DNA from: Chlorophyllum brunneum
Lineage: Eukaryota; Basidiomycota; Agaricomycetes; Agaricales; Agaricaceae
DNA length: 64,000 bases
Reading direction: 5' to 3'
NCBI GenBank assembly: GCA_963576785.1
Contig: OY756146.1
Coordinates: 1,984,001-2,048,000, forward strand
Position numbers and translations under genes: made by a program. Below the pieces are notes generated by a model. The model was not told the origin of the DNA and searched no databases. It saw nothing but the letters and a program-made list of their open reading frames with translations. Shown piece after piece: positions 32,774 through 45,879 of the stretch (position 1 is the stretch's first letter; each line of letters starts with the position of its first letter).

Positions 32774-35700
32774 TCAGTCCTCAACCAATAACCCATTCAC
32801 TTCCTCTTCATCCTCTTCCTCGGAGTTTGATCCGAGTATTGAATCTTCCTCCGGGGAGCTCGTCGATGAAGGGGTACTAGGTGCCGGAGTCAGTGGTTCA
32901 AGGTGTTGGCTGATATCCCTATCTAAATCCTCTTCCTCCTCTTCTTCTTGTTTTACCCTCCGGGATTTACTGCCACAAACAATATTTAAGTAACTGGGGT
33001 TTCCTAAAGAGGGTGGGACACTCACGCTTTCGAGGAAGGCTTCTTGTTCTTGGGAGTCTCTTCACGGATCTCATCTTCGCTGTCAGTTAGGACAATTGGT
33101 TGGGTGATTGTCTTGCCAGTCCTGATGAATTGATACGAATCAAAGTTGGTCCTCGGGTATATGAGAAAGCAAGGGCATACGCAGCGCGTTTAGGCATCAC
33201 TCTTGTCTTAACAGCTGGTTGAGGAGTTCCATGCTCCTCGTCCTCGGATTCATCATCTTCTCCCGAGACCCGCCTTCTCCTTTGAAAGGGAAGGATATCA
33301 GTATAGCGGGTCAGTACGACATTGTGAGGAGCAACTCACTTCTTAGCTTGCGGCTTGCTACGACCGCTCGGATGTGACGGAGTCTCGCCATCGGTGGCTG
33401 TACTGGTGACACTCATCGACCTCCTAACCGCGCCATGTTAATGTTTTGCCTGGAATCCAACAACAAAACAACGAACCTCTTCCTTCCCCTTTTCTTGGGC
33501 TCAGGATCAACAAGCTCACCATCATCCTCGGGAATGATATCATCCAAGAAGTCAAAGAGATCTTGCAGCCCCTCTAGCTTTCTTAACTCATCCTCCTGGA
33601 GCTCAAGCTGCTCCTCGAACTTCTTAGAGATCAAAGCATCGAACTTTGAGAGAGCATTACGACTGGCGGTATCTTTCAGGGGGCGACGCTGAAGTATAGG
33701 GTCAATATCACACAATAGCTAGGCTATATAAGTTAACAAACCGTTTTTACGCCGTCTAGGTACAACTTGAGTTGCCGAACGAGCTTATCATCGACTGTAT
33801 CTGGAACATGTAGCTTTGAAAACATCTGGCAGAGAACTTTCTTGTCGTCCCCTAGAAAGACTTCAATGACACCATTATAGATCAATTGGTGGATGAGCAC
33901 TGACTGTTAAAGTCAAACTCGGACTTCAGCAACTCTTTCAGAATCTCAATGGCGAGTCGAAGGTGGAGGGATTCATTCTCTTGGATGTCCTTCTCGTTTG
34001 CAAGGCCACTAACGGTCCTATTAAATACGATTAGATGTTTGGAATTTTTTTTAAGGATAGCAAGACGCCTACACAGCGGTATTCAACCGACTTGGGTCAG
34101 TTAAGTCCACGAACATGGTAGCAAGTTGCAGTGGTGATATCACCTCCTCGTCCTCTTCCAAGTCCGCCCGTGCCTTCTTCATCTCTGCAAAGACTCGAAG
34201 GAATATCTAAAAAGAACTTCAACAAAGTTCATACCACGGCGATTGTGGTAAACTTACATCCATCATGTTCCTCTGGTTGACAACCGAGGAGTAACTGTAC
34301 ACCCTGAAGAAGCACGTCAGGCACTGACGCAGCTCCTGGTTTCCAGACGTCGCGGGGGAAAGATAAGCGAGCATTAAATTTGCGACCGACTACCAAAGCG
34401 ACGTTAGCCATTGCTCTTAAGACGCGAAGGTGAAGGGACTACATTGATGTCACGAGCAATACCCGCGAGGATGAGTTTGGAGATCCCAAGACAAAGCGTT
34501 GCAAGGACCTGGGGGTCCTGCTCTTCTGTCAACCTCTGCATGAGAAACTGGTCCGTGATTTCTGTAACCTGTTCCGGTCTTCAGCGCTCCGACCCTAGTG
34601 GAGCGTTCGATACGAACCTTCTGAGGCACTGATTTCGCGAAAGCCAGGTCGTGTACCATCAGCATGTCAAATATAATCTTGTACAAGCTCGGCTTCATCT
34701 TGTCAGGGGAACTAAGGATCTGACCCCTAAAGAAATCAACAGAGTTCAAAGCTCGTTTCTAAAGGAGTGAGGTTCGAGTAGGCAGAAGATGTTGGGAGGA
34801 TCCATACCCGAGCAATTGAACAGCAGAGTCCCAAGCTGATGAATGCCCTCTCGCGGATATGGGCGTCCTTGATGTGTATTGAGGGCACAATCAAATCGCG
34901 CATTAGGCCTTCAAGGGTGGAATTTTCTTCGAAGGTCTAGCAACGCGCTCTAAGAAGACAATATTTGAGGCATTCAAAGAAGACTCACAGTGTTGACCCG
35001 TTCCAGCATGGCCACTGAAAGCACCAAACAACGAGAGTCGATTACAAGTCCCTGCCTCTTCTCAGCCTCGGTTTTCTCCCTAGGAGGGGGTCGTGTTTTA
35101 GGGGTAGCAGTAGGGGTTTCGGCGAAGCTTGCGTTAGGGTCGTTCTATAGACATCTCAGTCAATATATCACATATGCACGACCAGACTGACAAGTGGCTC
35201 TTCAGGCTCATCCGTGAATGGATCTCTTAAATCAGAGATAATTTCGACAACGATTCTGATAAGGTCCTTCTCGCCCGCGGCGAGCTTACTCAAAACATCT
35301 AGGCAGAGTCCAACCAAAGCTTCTGGAAGAGTCTCCTTCGACGTCATTTCACCTAACACCCATTCAGTCCCAGGGTCGCGAAAACGAGAACTAATCGCAA
35401 CGCACGAATAAGGGGGAACATCATTCGTCGGCCACTTTCATCACTGTAGTCCAGGTTCATTGCCATCTTAAGCATCTCCGCCAATATTTCCTGCTTGTCG
35501 CACAGTTCGTCTTCCCTATCCTGGAGCTCTGCATCGTCGAACTCGCGCACGAGTTTATCGTCCTCGAAATTCTGTTCAGCCTCGCTGAGCTCGTTCCAAG
35601 AATCCTTGATAGTTGTAGCCAGATCAGTAACAGTTGGCAATGCTTCCTCCAGTCGTTTCCCGTCCTTGGCAGCAAAACAGTGGTCGACAAACACGCGGGC

Positions 35701-37110
35701 CAGGAAAGCATGCTCAGGGTCAAGCTTCTGCCAGTACTTCTCTAAAAGCACCCGAGTGAATATGTCAGCCGGCCCGAATATGGATACACGTACCGCCAAA
35801 CTCGAGATTGTGGAAAATATCCGGACGCGTTGTAAATACACTGAACAGTGCATCGACAGCGATGGTATCCTGACCCAGATCGAAAAGGGTCAGGAGCGAA
35901 AGTATACCTTCTTCAATGCCCGGAACTGTCTCCTGCTTGACATCTTGGGCCTCCGTCTTCGCACCAGAAAAATTGACAACGTCAATCCAGCTCCCAATTA
36001 AATTTGACGCTGCTCGGCGGACAGACTCTTCACGGTCGCCAAGTCCATTCTTCACGATCTGCTCACGCTGGGAAATGGTGAATGCGCGGGGATGTGTCGG
36101 ACCCATAACCTTGTGATCATCACCCTGTGTCGTATTCGGCTCGAGGACTCCAGATATTACTACTTTGCGGACAGTGGCCTCGGTGTCGCGCATTCGAGCA
36201 AGGATGTGAGGGATTGTGACGGCGTTGATAGGTAGATTGAGGAGGACTGCACGCCGGACGTCGCTATGTCAAACAGTGAATAGTTGCCACAACCATGGTA
36301 TGAAGTTGAAACTCACGATGAAGGATCATGGGCTAGTAAGTCCAGAAGGACATCAACAACAGAAACCTCATCACTCTCGATATCCTCATCAGTTTCTGCC
36401 GCACACAATCGAGCCAAAGCCACTACCGCTTGGGACCGAACGGGTGCTTCCTTATCCCTTGCACGACCTAGTAAAGCATTACGAAGAGCATTGTAGATTT
36501 CCTCACTGGCACTCCGTCAAAACCGGCTTTCATGACTGAAAGAAACACTCACTCAATTTCACCAAGGTGAGATACCATCTCGACCAACGTTTGAAGTACG
36601 CGGTAGCGGACACTCTTATCCTTTGCTTGGATCCCTTTCAGCAGAAACCTGAGAAGCCGCGCTGTGAAGCGAGTGGCAGTCGAGTCTTCATCATCCAGGT
36701 CGATGGTGCTTTGTCCCGCTTTATCCTCAGCAGCTGCCAAGCCACCTATCAATGATCAGTCAAAGAAGGAAATTCGATTACTTACCTTTCTCATTGATGA
36801 ACCTTGTATATGCACCAATAAACTTGACTACCCGATCCGCAGTGGTTGTTCCTTTTCTCATAGGCAAGATGTGCATGATCATACAATGTATCACGTCCTC
36901 GAACATCCTTTCCCCAGTAAGCTTGATACTCCGACCATTGTTGATGGCCTCACGAAAGTCAGCCGCGTCTGAATGGATTTTGTAAAGGGCAACACAATTC
37001 TTCTGATGATTAGCAATGGAAACCTGGACCTGGTCAAATATTTTGGGAACAGTAGAAGAGATATATTCGGAGTTCGTAGGCTTGTCAGGTTGTCGAGCCT
37101 TCCCGGGCAT
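32774..37110 (-). CDS. cnd3: Condensin complex subunit 3 (CAP-G / Ycg1 / Cnd3)
   Basis: HEAT-repeat subunit of condensin, which compacts chromosomes in mitosis. Exon 1 opens MPGKARQPDKP and contains FDQVQVSIANHQKNCVALYK and ADRVVKFIGAYTRFI, matching the family's N-terminus. HEAT-like blocks follow: KSVRYRVLQTLVEMV, APVRSQAVVALARLC, DVRRAVLLNLP, EATVRKVVISGVL and EESVRRAASNLIG. The central WNELSEAEQNFEDDKLVREF region and a C-terminal acidic tail ending NGLLVED agree with the family. About a dozen short introns are implied; exon borders were not all fixed. Size (about 1.1-1.2 thousand residues) is normal. Confidence 0.88.
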
Positions 37111-37440
37111 TGCGACGCGCGGTTGTTTTAGGAGGTTGGCCCAGTGGCCGATAGATGAACGAGAAGGGACGAGACGCGGTTCACCAACAACGCGACGGTC
37201 ACGTGATTATCTACGCTTATGGTCAAGTCGTTAAGCTACACCGATGAGCTCTGGTTTTGACCCTGTTTGAGCCCGACTGCCGGGTCATCTTGTGGTTATC
37301 TATCCCTGAAGTTCCGCTCTTTTCTGTATCTTGCACCTGTAATCCTGCTGATTCGTTGTTGACCTCCATCGACGTCGCTCCGATACGAAACCCTGCTCTC
37401 CCGACCCCAGCACCCTTTTATCATCACCCTTCATCCCGTT
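37111..37440. promoter_or_regulatory. Upstream region of the condensin gene
   Basis: This is the 5' flank of cnd3 on the minus strand and possibly of a doubtful plus-strand locus. No clear TATA box or repeat was seen. Confidence 0.3.
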
Positions 37441-38209
37441 CATGACTCCTACTTTCCACCCGAGTGATCGAGGAAACGACTTTGATTCCTATCTGTTCCT
37501 TTGTGTTCCCAGTACACCCGATCGGATTCACGCTTGCATTTGTGCTATCCCTCACGGAATCAATCTGGGGCTCCGAGTTCAGACTAAAATACCTCCCATT
37601 TCTTTCGAAGCTGTTCGCATTCTCATTTTCCGAGGCGACATCATCGTGGAACAATTTTCAGGGTCCAACGTCCCGATGGCGAACTGAACTAACAGCCAAC
37701 CAGCTCAGATCAGATGTGATATTCATTGGTTCCTCGAGCTACTTCTACTACGCCTCCAGATACCTTCCTTACTCGGTGCTGTCTGCCGAGGTGTTCCTAC
37801 ATAAATGTGGATATAATTACATCAATGACCATCTTGATCTAATTCGCACCCCATTTCTACCAAAGCCGCCTTCCAACAAGACGAGCCCTCATGACGTCCA
37901 CTCTACCTCGTCTCGCTCCTCGCTTAATAGACCCTGGGCGGCATTATCTGTCCAATGCCAACGCCCCTTAATTTTCACGCCCCCCACACTAGTGACGGCC
38001 ACCAGCTACAATTCGGGTCCTTTAAATACGGCATCGTCGCACCTCTAACACCGCCCGACAATATTGACGACCACCGCGGTGCGCTGGAGCCACAAGTTAT
38101 AGAGTCTACATCAGTAGCAGCAGTTACCGACGAAATGGTCATACCACGGCGAAATCGTGCACCGCAGTCCTCATACGCATTCACCAATCGACACATAACT
38201 CAGGAATAA
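37441..38209 (+). CDS. Doubtful unassigned open frames
   Basis: Two overlapping plus-strand frames are long for chance: 37464-38048 (194 codons, hydrophobic first half) and 37955-38209 (84 codons, ending TNRHITQE). A start near 37441 and AG-ended pyrimidine tracts near 37529 and 37660 would permit introns, but I could not join them into one convincing protein and recognise no domain. It may be a small real gene transcribed away from condensin, or chance. Confidence 0.2.
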
Positions 38210-39462
38210 CATCCCTGCCGAAAAGCTATTTTTATCCCTGCACCAATAACAAAGGGACGGATTCAAGACATCCGATAATTTCGCTATAAAAGTTCCACCA
38301 TAGGAACAAGCATGACGGGCCCTACCCAACCCATGGACGTGCATACACACACTGTTGATCTACGTACCTTAACTACACCGGGCTCACAGTCCACTTGACC
38401 GTACATTACAGCCAACGAATACATTAAAGGCCGCATAAAGAACCCACAAGCGACGTCATACAACATTTCGGCGTTTTTGCCCGCCTCGCCTCGATAGGCA
38501 CGGATCCGTAAAACGCTACCACCACCAATCGCTTATGTCCAGAACATCATATACCGTGATCCATTTCTAAACCTGTGGTTTTACGCTACCATCGTCGACC
38601 AATGAAACGCATCCATTACGGACTTGGTGATCTCCTCGATGCTGAGGTTGATTATATTAATTCTTACAAAACTGTTCACTGGCGTCTATCAGTGAAAGAA
38701 CTCCGTCCCTCACCATATTGTCCCTGTGGGACTCAGCTTTGACCATTTCCGGAGCCTTTGCCACATGAGACTCACCATGAACACATAGTCTATATTTATA
38801 CTCTACCCGTTGTTCGCTAACTTCAGTACCTGAGTCTGCGAAATGCCCGTTTGAATTTAGTAATGGACCAAAGCTTCAAACCAAGTCGTCGTCTTCCTTT
38901 GCTGTTATGATGTTATGTTTCGGTTGACTGCTTTTGGGCCCTGCCACATTATTGAGTCCAAGTCTGATCTAGTAGAGAAAAATCAAATTCTATTCAAATT
39001 TTGAAACCTTTTTGAAGTACTCTGAAGTGATAAGATTATTACGAGTACGTTACTATGAACATGAAGGAAAGCTGAATCGTACAGTCATGATAGGATATCA
39101 AACAACGTAGAAGAAAACGTGAACGATGTGACCAGATGCAAGTTGGAATATGGGTAAGTGAAGAAATGCGGGTAAACAGAGAATCTGCCTTTGAGAACCG
39201 TGACCAACACCCATATCTTTCACCACACAAACTCAAGTCGCACGTCCAAATCAACATACAATAGACCATTCCGATGTTTCCGAGGGTATTCGAAAGACAT
39301 GACAGGATATGCAAGGAGAGAGTGAGATGCTGCGAATCAAAAGGAAACGAGCACCAGGTCGGAGGGGTCTAGGTAATTACAGATGGATAGTGCTTTAGAT
39401 GGATGCGTGAAATGATTAAAGAGAGATCGCTGGTAACGTGAGGTGATGATCCACTATGTCCT
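38210..39462. other. Intergenic, no gene seen
   Basis: This lies downstream of the proton pump gene. Only short unconvincing open frames are present. The sequence after 38930 is AT-richer, as expected for a 3' flank. Confidence 0.5.
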
Positions 39463-42400
39463 CTATGCGGCAGTGCGACTGGGGTTGCGAGCAAGGGTAG
39501 CTCCGACACGCTGAGCTTGGATACTACTGAAGCGCTGGAGTTCTTCAGGCTTGACGGAAACTTTTCCACCAAGGCCAACACGACGGGCTGCACGCTTGAT
39601 GAATGAGACACGATTCGAGTATAGAGACTCGTGGATGGAGGTAGCGCGGGATTGGGTGCGGGTGATGGGGACGCCAGGGGCTTCCTGGGCAATCTTGCTT
39701 TCACGACGACGGCGAATGGACTTGATCACGGTCGCCTTCATAGCGAACTTGATCCAATCAAGGGGCATGAACCAAACAATGTTCTAGCAAACAAGTCAGA
39801 ATTAAGCCGAGACGCCGATAATGGGGGCCAACTTACCCACACCCAAACAATACCGATCCAGCCACCGGAAATAGCCTCAATACTGGTGAAGCCCCAGTTA
39901 CCGTAGGCTGCGATGATGGAAGAGACAAGCTGGGCAACAGCGAAGGCAGCCAAGAGGGCAACTGATGGACGTTCCATGAAGAAGAATCCATGTGAACGGG
40001 TGACGAAGATGAGTGCTTGCGAGATGATGGCGACTTGAAGGTAAATGATCATGTGGATTTGGGGATCGTTCGAGTCGACGGGAATTCTGGCGCCACCGCT
40101 AAACGTGACACCAAACTTGTCCTGGAAGAACGTGGTTTCCATGATGGTGCAGACGAGAGCAATGCTGCGGAAGACACATAAGAGAATGAACCATTACGAG
40201 AGGACCAGAAACTTACGTAGAGGCGGTGAGATAGATGCCATAGGCAACAGCGAAGGAGAAAATCTCAATCAAATCCCAACTATCTGGAGTCATAGAAGGA
40301 AGCACACGATCAACGGAGAGTGTCATGATGGTACCGTCGTTGAGGAGTGCAATGATAAGGATCATGAAGGGAGGGAAGTCGAATTTATAGGCAAAGGCAA
40401 GGATGGCGAAGCAGACGACGATACGGATAGTGACGGCACAAGCGTAGATCGAGTAGTTGCGCATACGTTGGAAGATGATACGGGATTGACGGATGGCGTG
40501 GACGATGGTGGAGAGACCAGGTTCGGTCAAGACGATATCGGCAGCACCACGAGCAGCGTCAGTGGCACCCTCAACAGCAATACCAACGTTGGCGCGAGAA
40601 AGAGCGGGAGCATCATTGGCACCATCACCAGTCATAGCGCAAAGGTGTCCAAGACCCTGTAAGCGCTTGACAATCTCATATTTGTGCTCGGGGAAGACTC
40701 CAGCGAAACCATCAGCGTCCATGATCATGTCGTCGAGTGTAGCGTGCTTGCCACCAGGAGTGGGTCCATCCTTCAGCACCTTCGCGGGGTACATGTGATC
40801 ACCAAGACCGAGACGGCGACCAGTCTCCTTTGCGATAGCGAGTTGATCACCAGTGACCATTTTGACCTTAACACCGAGAGCGAGGGCATCGTCGATGGTT
40901 TGTTTGGTGTCGGCACGGGGGGGATCGAAAATAGCGAGGAGACCAATGAGTTCAAAACCATTGCCCTCAGCCTCATGATCGTCACCTTCCAACTCCTCGT
41001 ATGCTACAGCGAGAGCACGGAGACCACGGGAGGCATACTCTTCAACATCAGCCTCCAGCCTGTTCTCGAGCTCATCCGTCTTGTTGCGACTGCATAGTTC
41101 AATGATGATACCAGTCATACCCTTGGTCACACGCTTGATCTTGCCGGTAGACTCGTCAAGATAGGTGATTTCGGTACGCTTGTCAACAGGGTTGAAAGGC
41201 TTGAAGTCGAGAAGCTTGATGCCAGCACGAGCACGAGCAGTATCACCAAGAGCGGCGACGACGGAGGCGTCGATGGCATCCTGGTTCTCGGTACGAGAGG
41301 CATAAGCAGCAAGGAGGACGACATCGTCGGCGGAGAAGGGGCCATATGTACGGATGGTGTTTCGGTCAATGGTAAGCTTGTTGGTGGTGAGGGTGCCGGT
41401 CTTATCAGAGCAAAGGATGGTAACACCAGCCAACTCTTCAATAGCGGTGATACGAGTGACGATAGCCTTATACTTGGCAAGTTGCTGAGCGCCGACAGCA
41501 AGGGTGACGGAGAGGACAGTGGGCATGGCGATGGGGATGCCGCCGATCAAGAGCACGAGGATGTTGTCAAGACCGCGACGGTACCTGAAGCGGAAACCGG
41601 CGTACAGGACGAAAATCTCGGCAAGAACGAAAGTACCGATGGTGACAAGACAGAAGGATCCGATCTGAGCGAGAATCTTTTGTAAGTGACCGGTTGTGTC
41701 ATCATCTTGGCCCACAAGGGAAGCGGCGCGACCGAAGAAAGTATTGGGACCAGTGGCGATCACAACACCCTCAGCCTCACCCTGCTTACAAGTGGAACCC
41801 CTGAGAAAAGTGGTCAACATGTGCTAAAAATAACATCAACAATGGAACTCACGAGAAACATTGATCTCCGGCCTTCTTGGACTGAGGAAGGGATTCACCA
41901 GTGAGAGCGGCCTGGTCAATGGAGACATTGATGGCCTCCGTGAGACGACAGTCGGCGGGAACGATATCGCCAATCTTGAAGGAGACCATATCACCAGGAA
42001 CCAATTCGGAGGACTCGATTTCGGACCATTGACCATTGCGCTTGACCTTAGCCTTGGGAGCGAGAGACTCCATGAGGGCTTTGACGGCATTTCCAGCGTT
42101 TCGTTCTTCGTAGAAACCAATGGAGGAGTTGACGAAGAGAAGGAGGACGATACCGACGAAATCCTGCCAATCGGGAGCGCGATGCTCACCGTTGGAGAGG
42201 GCAATAGCGACCAGAGCGGCGGCTTCCATGACCCAAGAGAGAGGATTCCACATGAAGCTCAAGAACTAAGGCGAGATGAGGCTCCGGACCGAATTTGAAA
42301 AAGCGGACAAATCTATACCTGAAGGATAGGATTCTGTTCCTCCTGTTCCAACTTATTAGGACCAAAGAGCTCAAGACGACGAGTGGCCTCGTCTGGCGAG

Positions 42401-42758
42401 AGACCACCTTCGTCGCACTGAAGGAGCTTGAAGACATCCTCAATGACGATGGTTTCCAGATCGACTTTTTCCTTGTCGTAGAGATCTTCGGCCTTTAATT
42501 CAATCTGAGGAAGTAAAAATTATAATTAACCAACGGAACGGAATAGGACGGAGGAAATAGGCGAGCCTGGGACATATCGACATTGGCATCTGAACAACTG
42601 AACAGTCAGCGACGTGTCACGAGCGGACGCGAAGGGAGCGTACGGGTTGGCTTTTCCTCATCTTCACCGAACTCCTTGTATTGTCTCTGTCTTTTCTCGG
42701 GCTGTTCAATCTCTGGGGATGAGCCCTGTGGGCCGGGCTCTTTTTCGACGTTGGACAT
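39463..42758 (-). CDS. pma1: Plasma-membrane H+-ATPase (P-type, Pma1 family)
   Basis: It pumps protons out of the cell and energises nutrient uptake. The main blocks are: [20 protein letters not shown] (near 42450); [19 protein letters not shown] (first membrane hairpin); TGESLPQ (actuator); CSDKTGTLT with the phosphorylated Asp (near 41395); [31 protein letters not shown]; and the last membrane helices. The C-terminus ends RNPSRTAA at 39463 and contains the basic R-domain that inhibits the pump in fungi. The start at 42758 opens [18 protein letters not shown]. The joint between exon 1 (to about 42640) and the [10 protein letters not shown] exon (from about 42498) needs a small extra exon that I could not place with certainty. 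High GC and biased codons in the long exons suggest strong expression. Confidence 0.93.
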
Positions 42759-44210
42759 GGCGGCAAACGTGTGGGAGCAAGACGATGGACGTCGCGGGGG
42801 AAGAGGAGCACCCTTGTTGGGGAAGGGGATTAGACAAGGATAGACAGTCTAATAAATGACGATACCCAGGGGCGGACTGAGATGACGGAGTGGTGGAGAG
42901 GAGAAGAGGGTGTGTGAGGCGGACGATATGTTGCTTTTTATTCTGTCCCAACACACATGATCAAACCGATAAACAGAACCAAACAGGCACTGCTCTCCGC
43001 TTCATCCAGCTTCCAATTCGATCCGCTTATCTTGGCCATGCGAGCTGGTCTGCCCGGTCTGCCCTGCGCTCTATCCCCACGCTCGTCCCCACCGAGGACC
43101 CTCCTCGGGTCACCCCGGCATATTTCCTCTTAGCGTATATACACCAAACACCGCGTATTTTTCTGACAATAAGTGATTCCCACGACTTGTGCAAGGACCA
43201 TCTCCCGGGCAGTGCACCCCTCGCCATAATCCCTCATCGTCTTACCCCCGAGCGCGTCGCCCCCAGGTGCCGACTCCCTCGAGATTGCATAAGGCTCTTC
43301 CCCCACTATTTCTGACAACGCTACGGAGTGTAATCACCTCTGACTTCTGCATCGGGTGTGCCGGCAACCACGATCCGACCTCTGGTGGCTTGGCCATCGG
43401 CCGTCTCTCCCAATCGGGCCACATGCGAAATATCGGGACATTTCGCCGCTCCTGCCGGCCTTGCCGCGGCAAACGGTTACCCCCCGTAGTTGATCGCGCT
43501 TACCCCTCTGATGGATGGTTTCCACAACCTTCTTTCCCAAATCTAGTCGCTGTAAAGCGCTGTTGCTCGTCATCTTAGTCCCACCTCCGTGATGGACGAT
43601 GTCGCGCGAGTGTTTCAGGTGCTCTCTCTGACAGCTCCTAATGACGGTGCTACTACCCTCCAACGTCGCACACTTTGTCAACTTCATCCTCAATCTTCCA
43701 GCTCTGTCGGTCAAACCATTCGCCATGGCCTCCCGTTGTCAGCATGTGTGCATGGACCACAACGTCACGGATCGGTGTCCGCCTCTCCAATAGCCTGTCT
43801 CTACGGATACTAGCCAAAGCTTTGCCATCGCTATTGTCATGCGTTGCGCAACGCATGACCCTCCTATTTGGATGGCGGAAGAGCAGCTAAATCTGCGCGG
43901 TGGCCGCCCTATGCGCACTCCCGCTTTTTCTCGCTCAATTTTCTGGTCCTCGTCACTTGTGTCCCGGACCGAAGCAATGACGTCAGTGTGTCAATTTCTC
44001 TGCTCTCTGGCTCTCAAATACTGCCACATGCCACAAAAGCGTGCATTGAGCAAAACGCACTGATGGGACCTCAGCATTCAGGCTTTCCAGCTCAACCCAT
44101 GAGAGATTTGAAGCCTAGAAAGGATACACATATGGTTATAAATACCAGCAGCGGCTTGTCACGGGCAAAGGAATTGCACGAGGATAGAGGACTGAGATAT
44201 ACAAGGAAAC
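42759..44210. other. Long upstream region of the proton pump gene
   Basis: No gene is recognised although several open frames exist on both strands; none has a domain or consistent splice signals. The first few hundred bases should hold the pma1 promoter. A perfect 24 bp palindrome lies at 43836-43859. Confidence 0.4.
43836..43859. repeat. Perfect 24 bp palindrome
   Basis: GTCATGCGTTGC followed directly by its reverse complement GCAACGCATGAC. It could be a binding site for a dimeric regulator, but its role is unknown. Confidence 0.7.
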
Positions 44211-45879
44211 TCAATTCGATTGGCGACGAATCCTAAGGGCTAAAAGGTTCAGATCCCGTGTAATTGCCTCGCTTCGATTCAACACACGATTGTTTGGCGC
44301 AGTGTTCGCGCTTGCATACCTAGAAGTACGGAGACACATAAACGGACTAACATACGCGATACAAGCGCGTAACGGATATGCAAATTTGGACGAATGTGAC
44401 AGAATAACATCCCAAGCATACCTCGTTCTGCGTATAATCAACTTTGAGATGCTTATCAATATTGTCTGTGTGGGTGTCAAGGCGAGGTCAAGTACACCTG
44501 CAATATGGGTGACTTCGATTTGCGGCGGCGCCCTGGCTTGAACCGAATCTATAGCTAAGTGGTTCAACTGAGCTAATCGTTTGGTTCACACTGCGTTAGC
44601 AGGATCACATTCAAGTTGGCCAGGGTAAACAGATCGAAGCCACTGGGATTGATCAACTTGATTGTCAAACTTCCTCCATATCCAATCGCTCCAGCGTTCA
44701 TAACGCTCACCTTCGTATCAGTACACGTAGTTGAACAGATCCTCCACTACGCTTATCAGCGGCTTTCTTCCAACATTATTCTCGACGAATTGTGCATTCG
44801 CTACCAGAGTTCGGCAGACCATACATCAGGTTCACGATTGCGGCATTAGCCAAGATATCACCCTATTCCACCCGGGCGATGAATGGTTAAATCGAAAGAT
44901 TACGAGGCCACACGGACACTGTGTAGGTGCATCTAACAACTCACATTAAGGCCCACTGGTAATACCAGCATTATGAATGCCTGAGGCGACCTGCGCACGC
45001 CAAGAGCCCCAAGGCTGAAGAATTGAGATCAAAGTCCTCAGCGACCGAACAGCTTCTTGATACCAATCGCTTTGATCACCAAGAAACGCATCCATCACAA
45101 CCAAGGCCAAGTTAGAATATCGCCAAGCCCGGCCTAACACCTCGCCCGAAACTGATTGCTCCCTTACATGGTATTAGACGCCCACCAATTGCACGTAGCA
45201 GAGTTCTCGTGCTGCGAACCGATAAGGAGAAGCCAAGGTCTGGATGTGAGATGAATAACGGCAAATGAAGGGGGTGGCAATCTGAAGTGGCAAAACCATG
45301 TACATCCTGAGGGTCCGAAGCACCAAATAGATCCACACCCACCAAGATACCACTCTATTGACTTGGCAAGTTAAATTATATCTATATCCATCTCTCTCTC
45401 CTCTTCAAGATCCTTGGGCCTATTGATATCCCAATCCCAAAGATAGAAATAGTAGAGCTGAATATATGCCATTGGGTCGGCTTTGCTGAGTTATCCCTGC
45501 CAGTAAAGAAAACCACTCATGGGCCGAACCAAAGTGGTACATGGTCCGCCAACCGATCTCCAGCCCCAAGCCAGCCGACGTGTCCAAAAATAAATGTGGC
45601 CAGCGCGCACCATGGTTTGTGATTGGCTCCTGTTCACCCATATGAAACGACGGGTGCGAGGGGATGACAGGAAAGATCCATAGTAAAAAGCGGCTAGGCG
45701 TTGCCGTTGCTGGTCCCCGAGTTTTGATAGGATGACGCTTCTTCCATGAGATCAGTCGCAAGACTCAATAGCCGACTGGACGCTGGGGGAGTAGTGAGTT
45801 TTGCTGAAAATAGATCCCCAGATGAAGTCACAGGCGCTCTTGGATTGCTCACTACCCCCCCCCCCCCCCCCCGTCTCAC
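44211..45879 (-). other. Possible unassigned or decayed gene
   Basis: Several minus-strand stretches look like coding exons separated by short introns: LSLATDLMEEASSYQNSG (near 45740), GASDPQDVHGFATSDCHPLHLPL (45340-45112, read with breaks), NLALVVMDAFLGDQSDWYQE (near 45100), and a final stretch of about 115 codons ending at 44211. I could not link them into one frame without stops and recognise no domain. It may be an unknown protein or a pseudogene. Confidence 0.25.

Noticed and set aside
42583..43800. Several plus- and minus-strand ORFs upstream of the proton pump gene
   Set aside because: None shows a domain, splice logic or consistent composition.
44250..44262. GGTTCAGATCC as a tRNA B box
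   Set aside because: No A box or cloverleaf could be formed upstream.
45855..45872. Run of 18 C as a functional element
   Set aside because: Long homopolymers are prone to sequencing and assembly error, and nothing around it supports a role.
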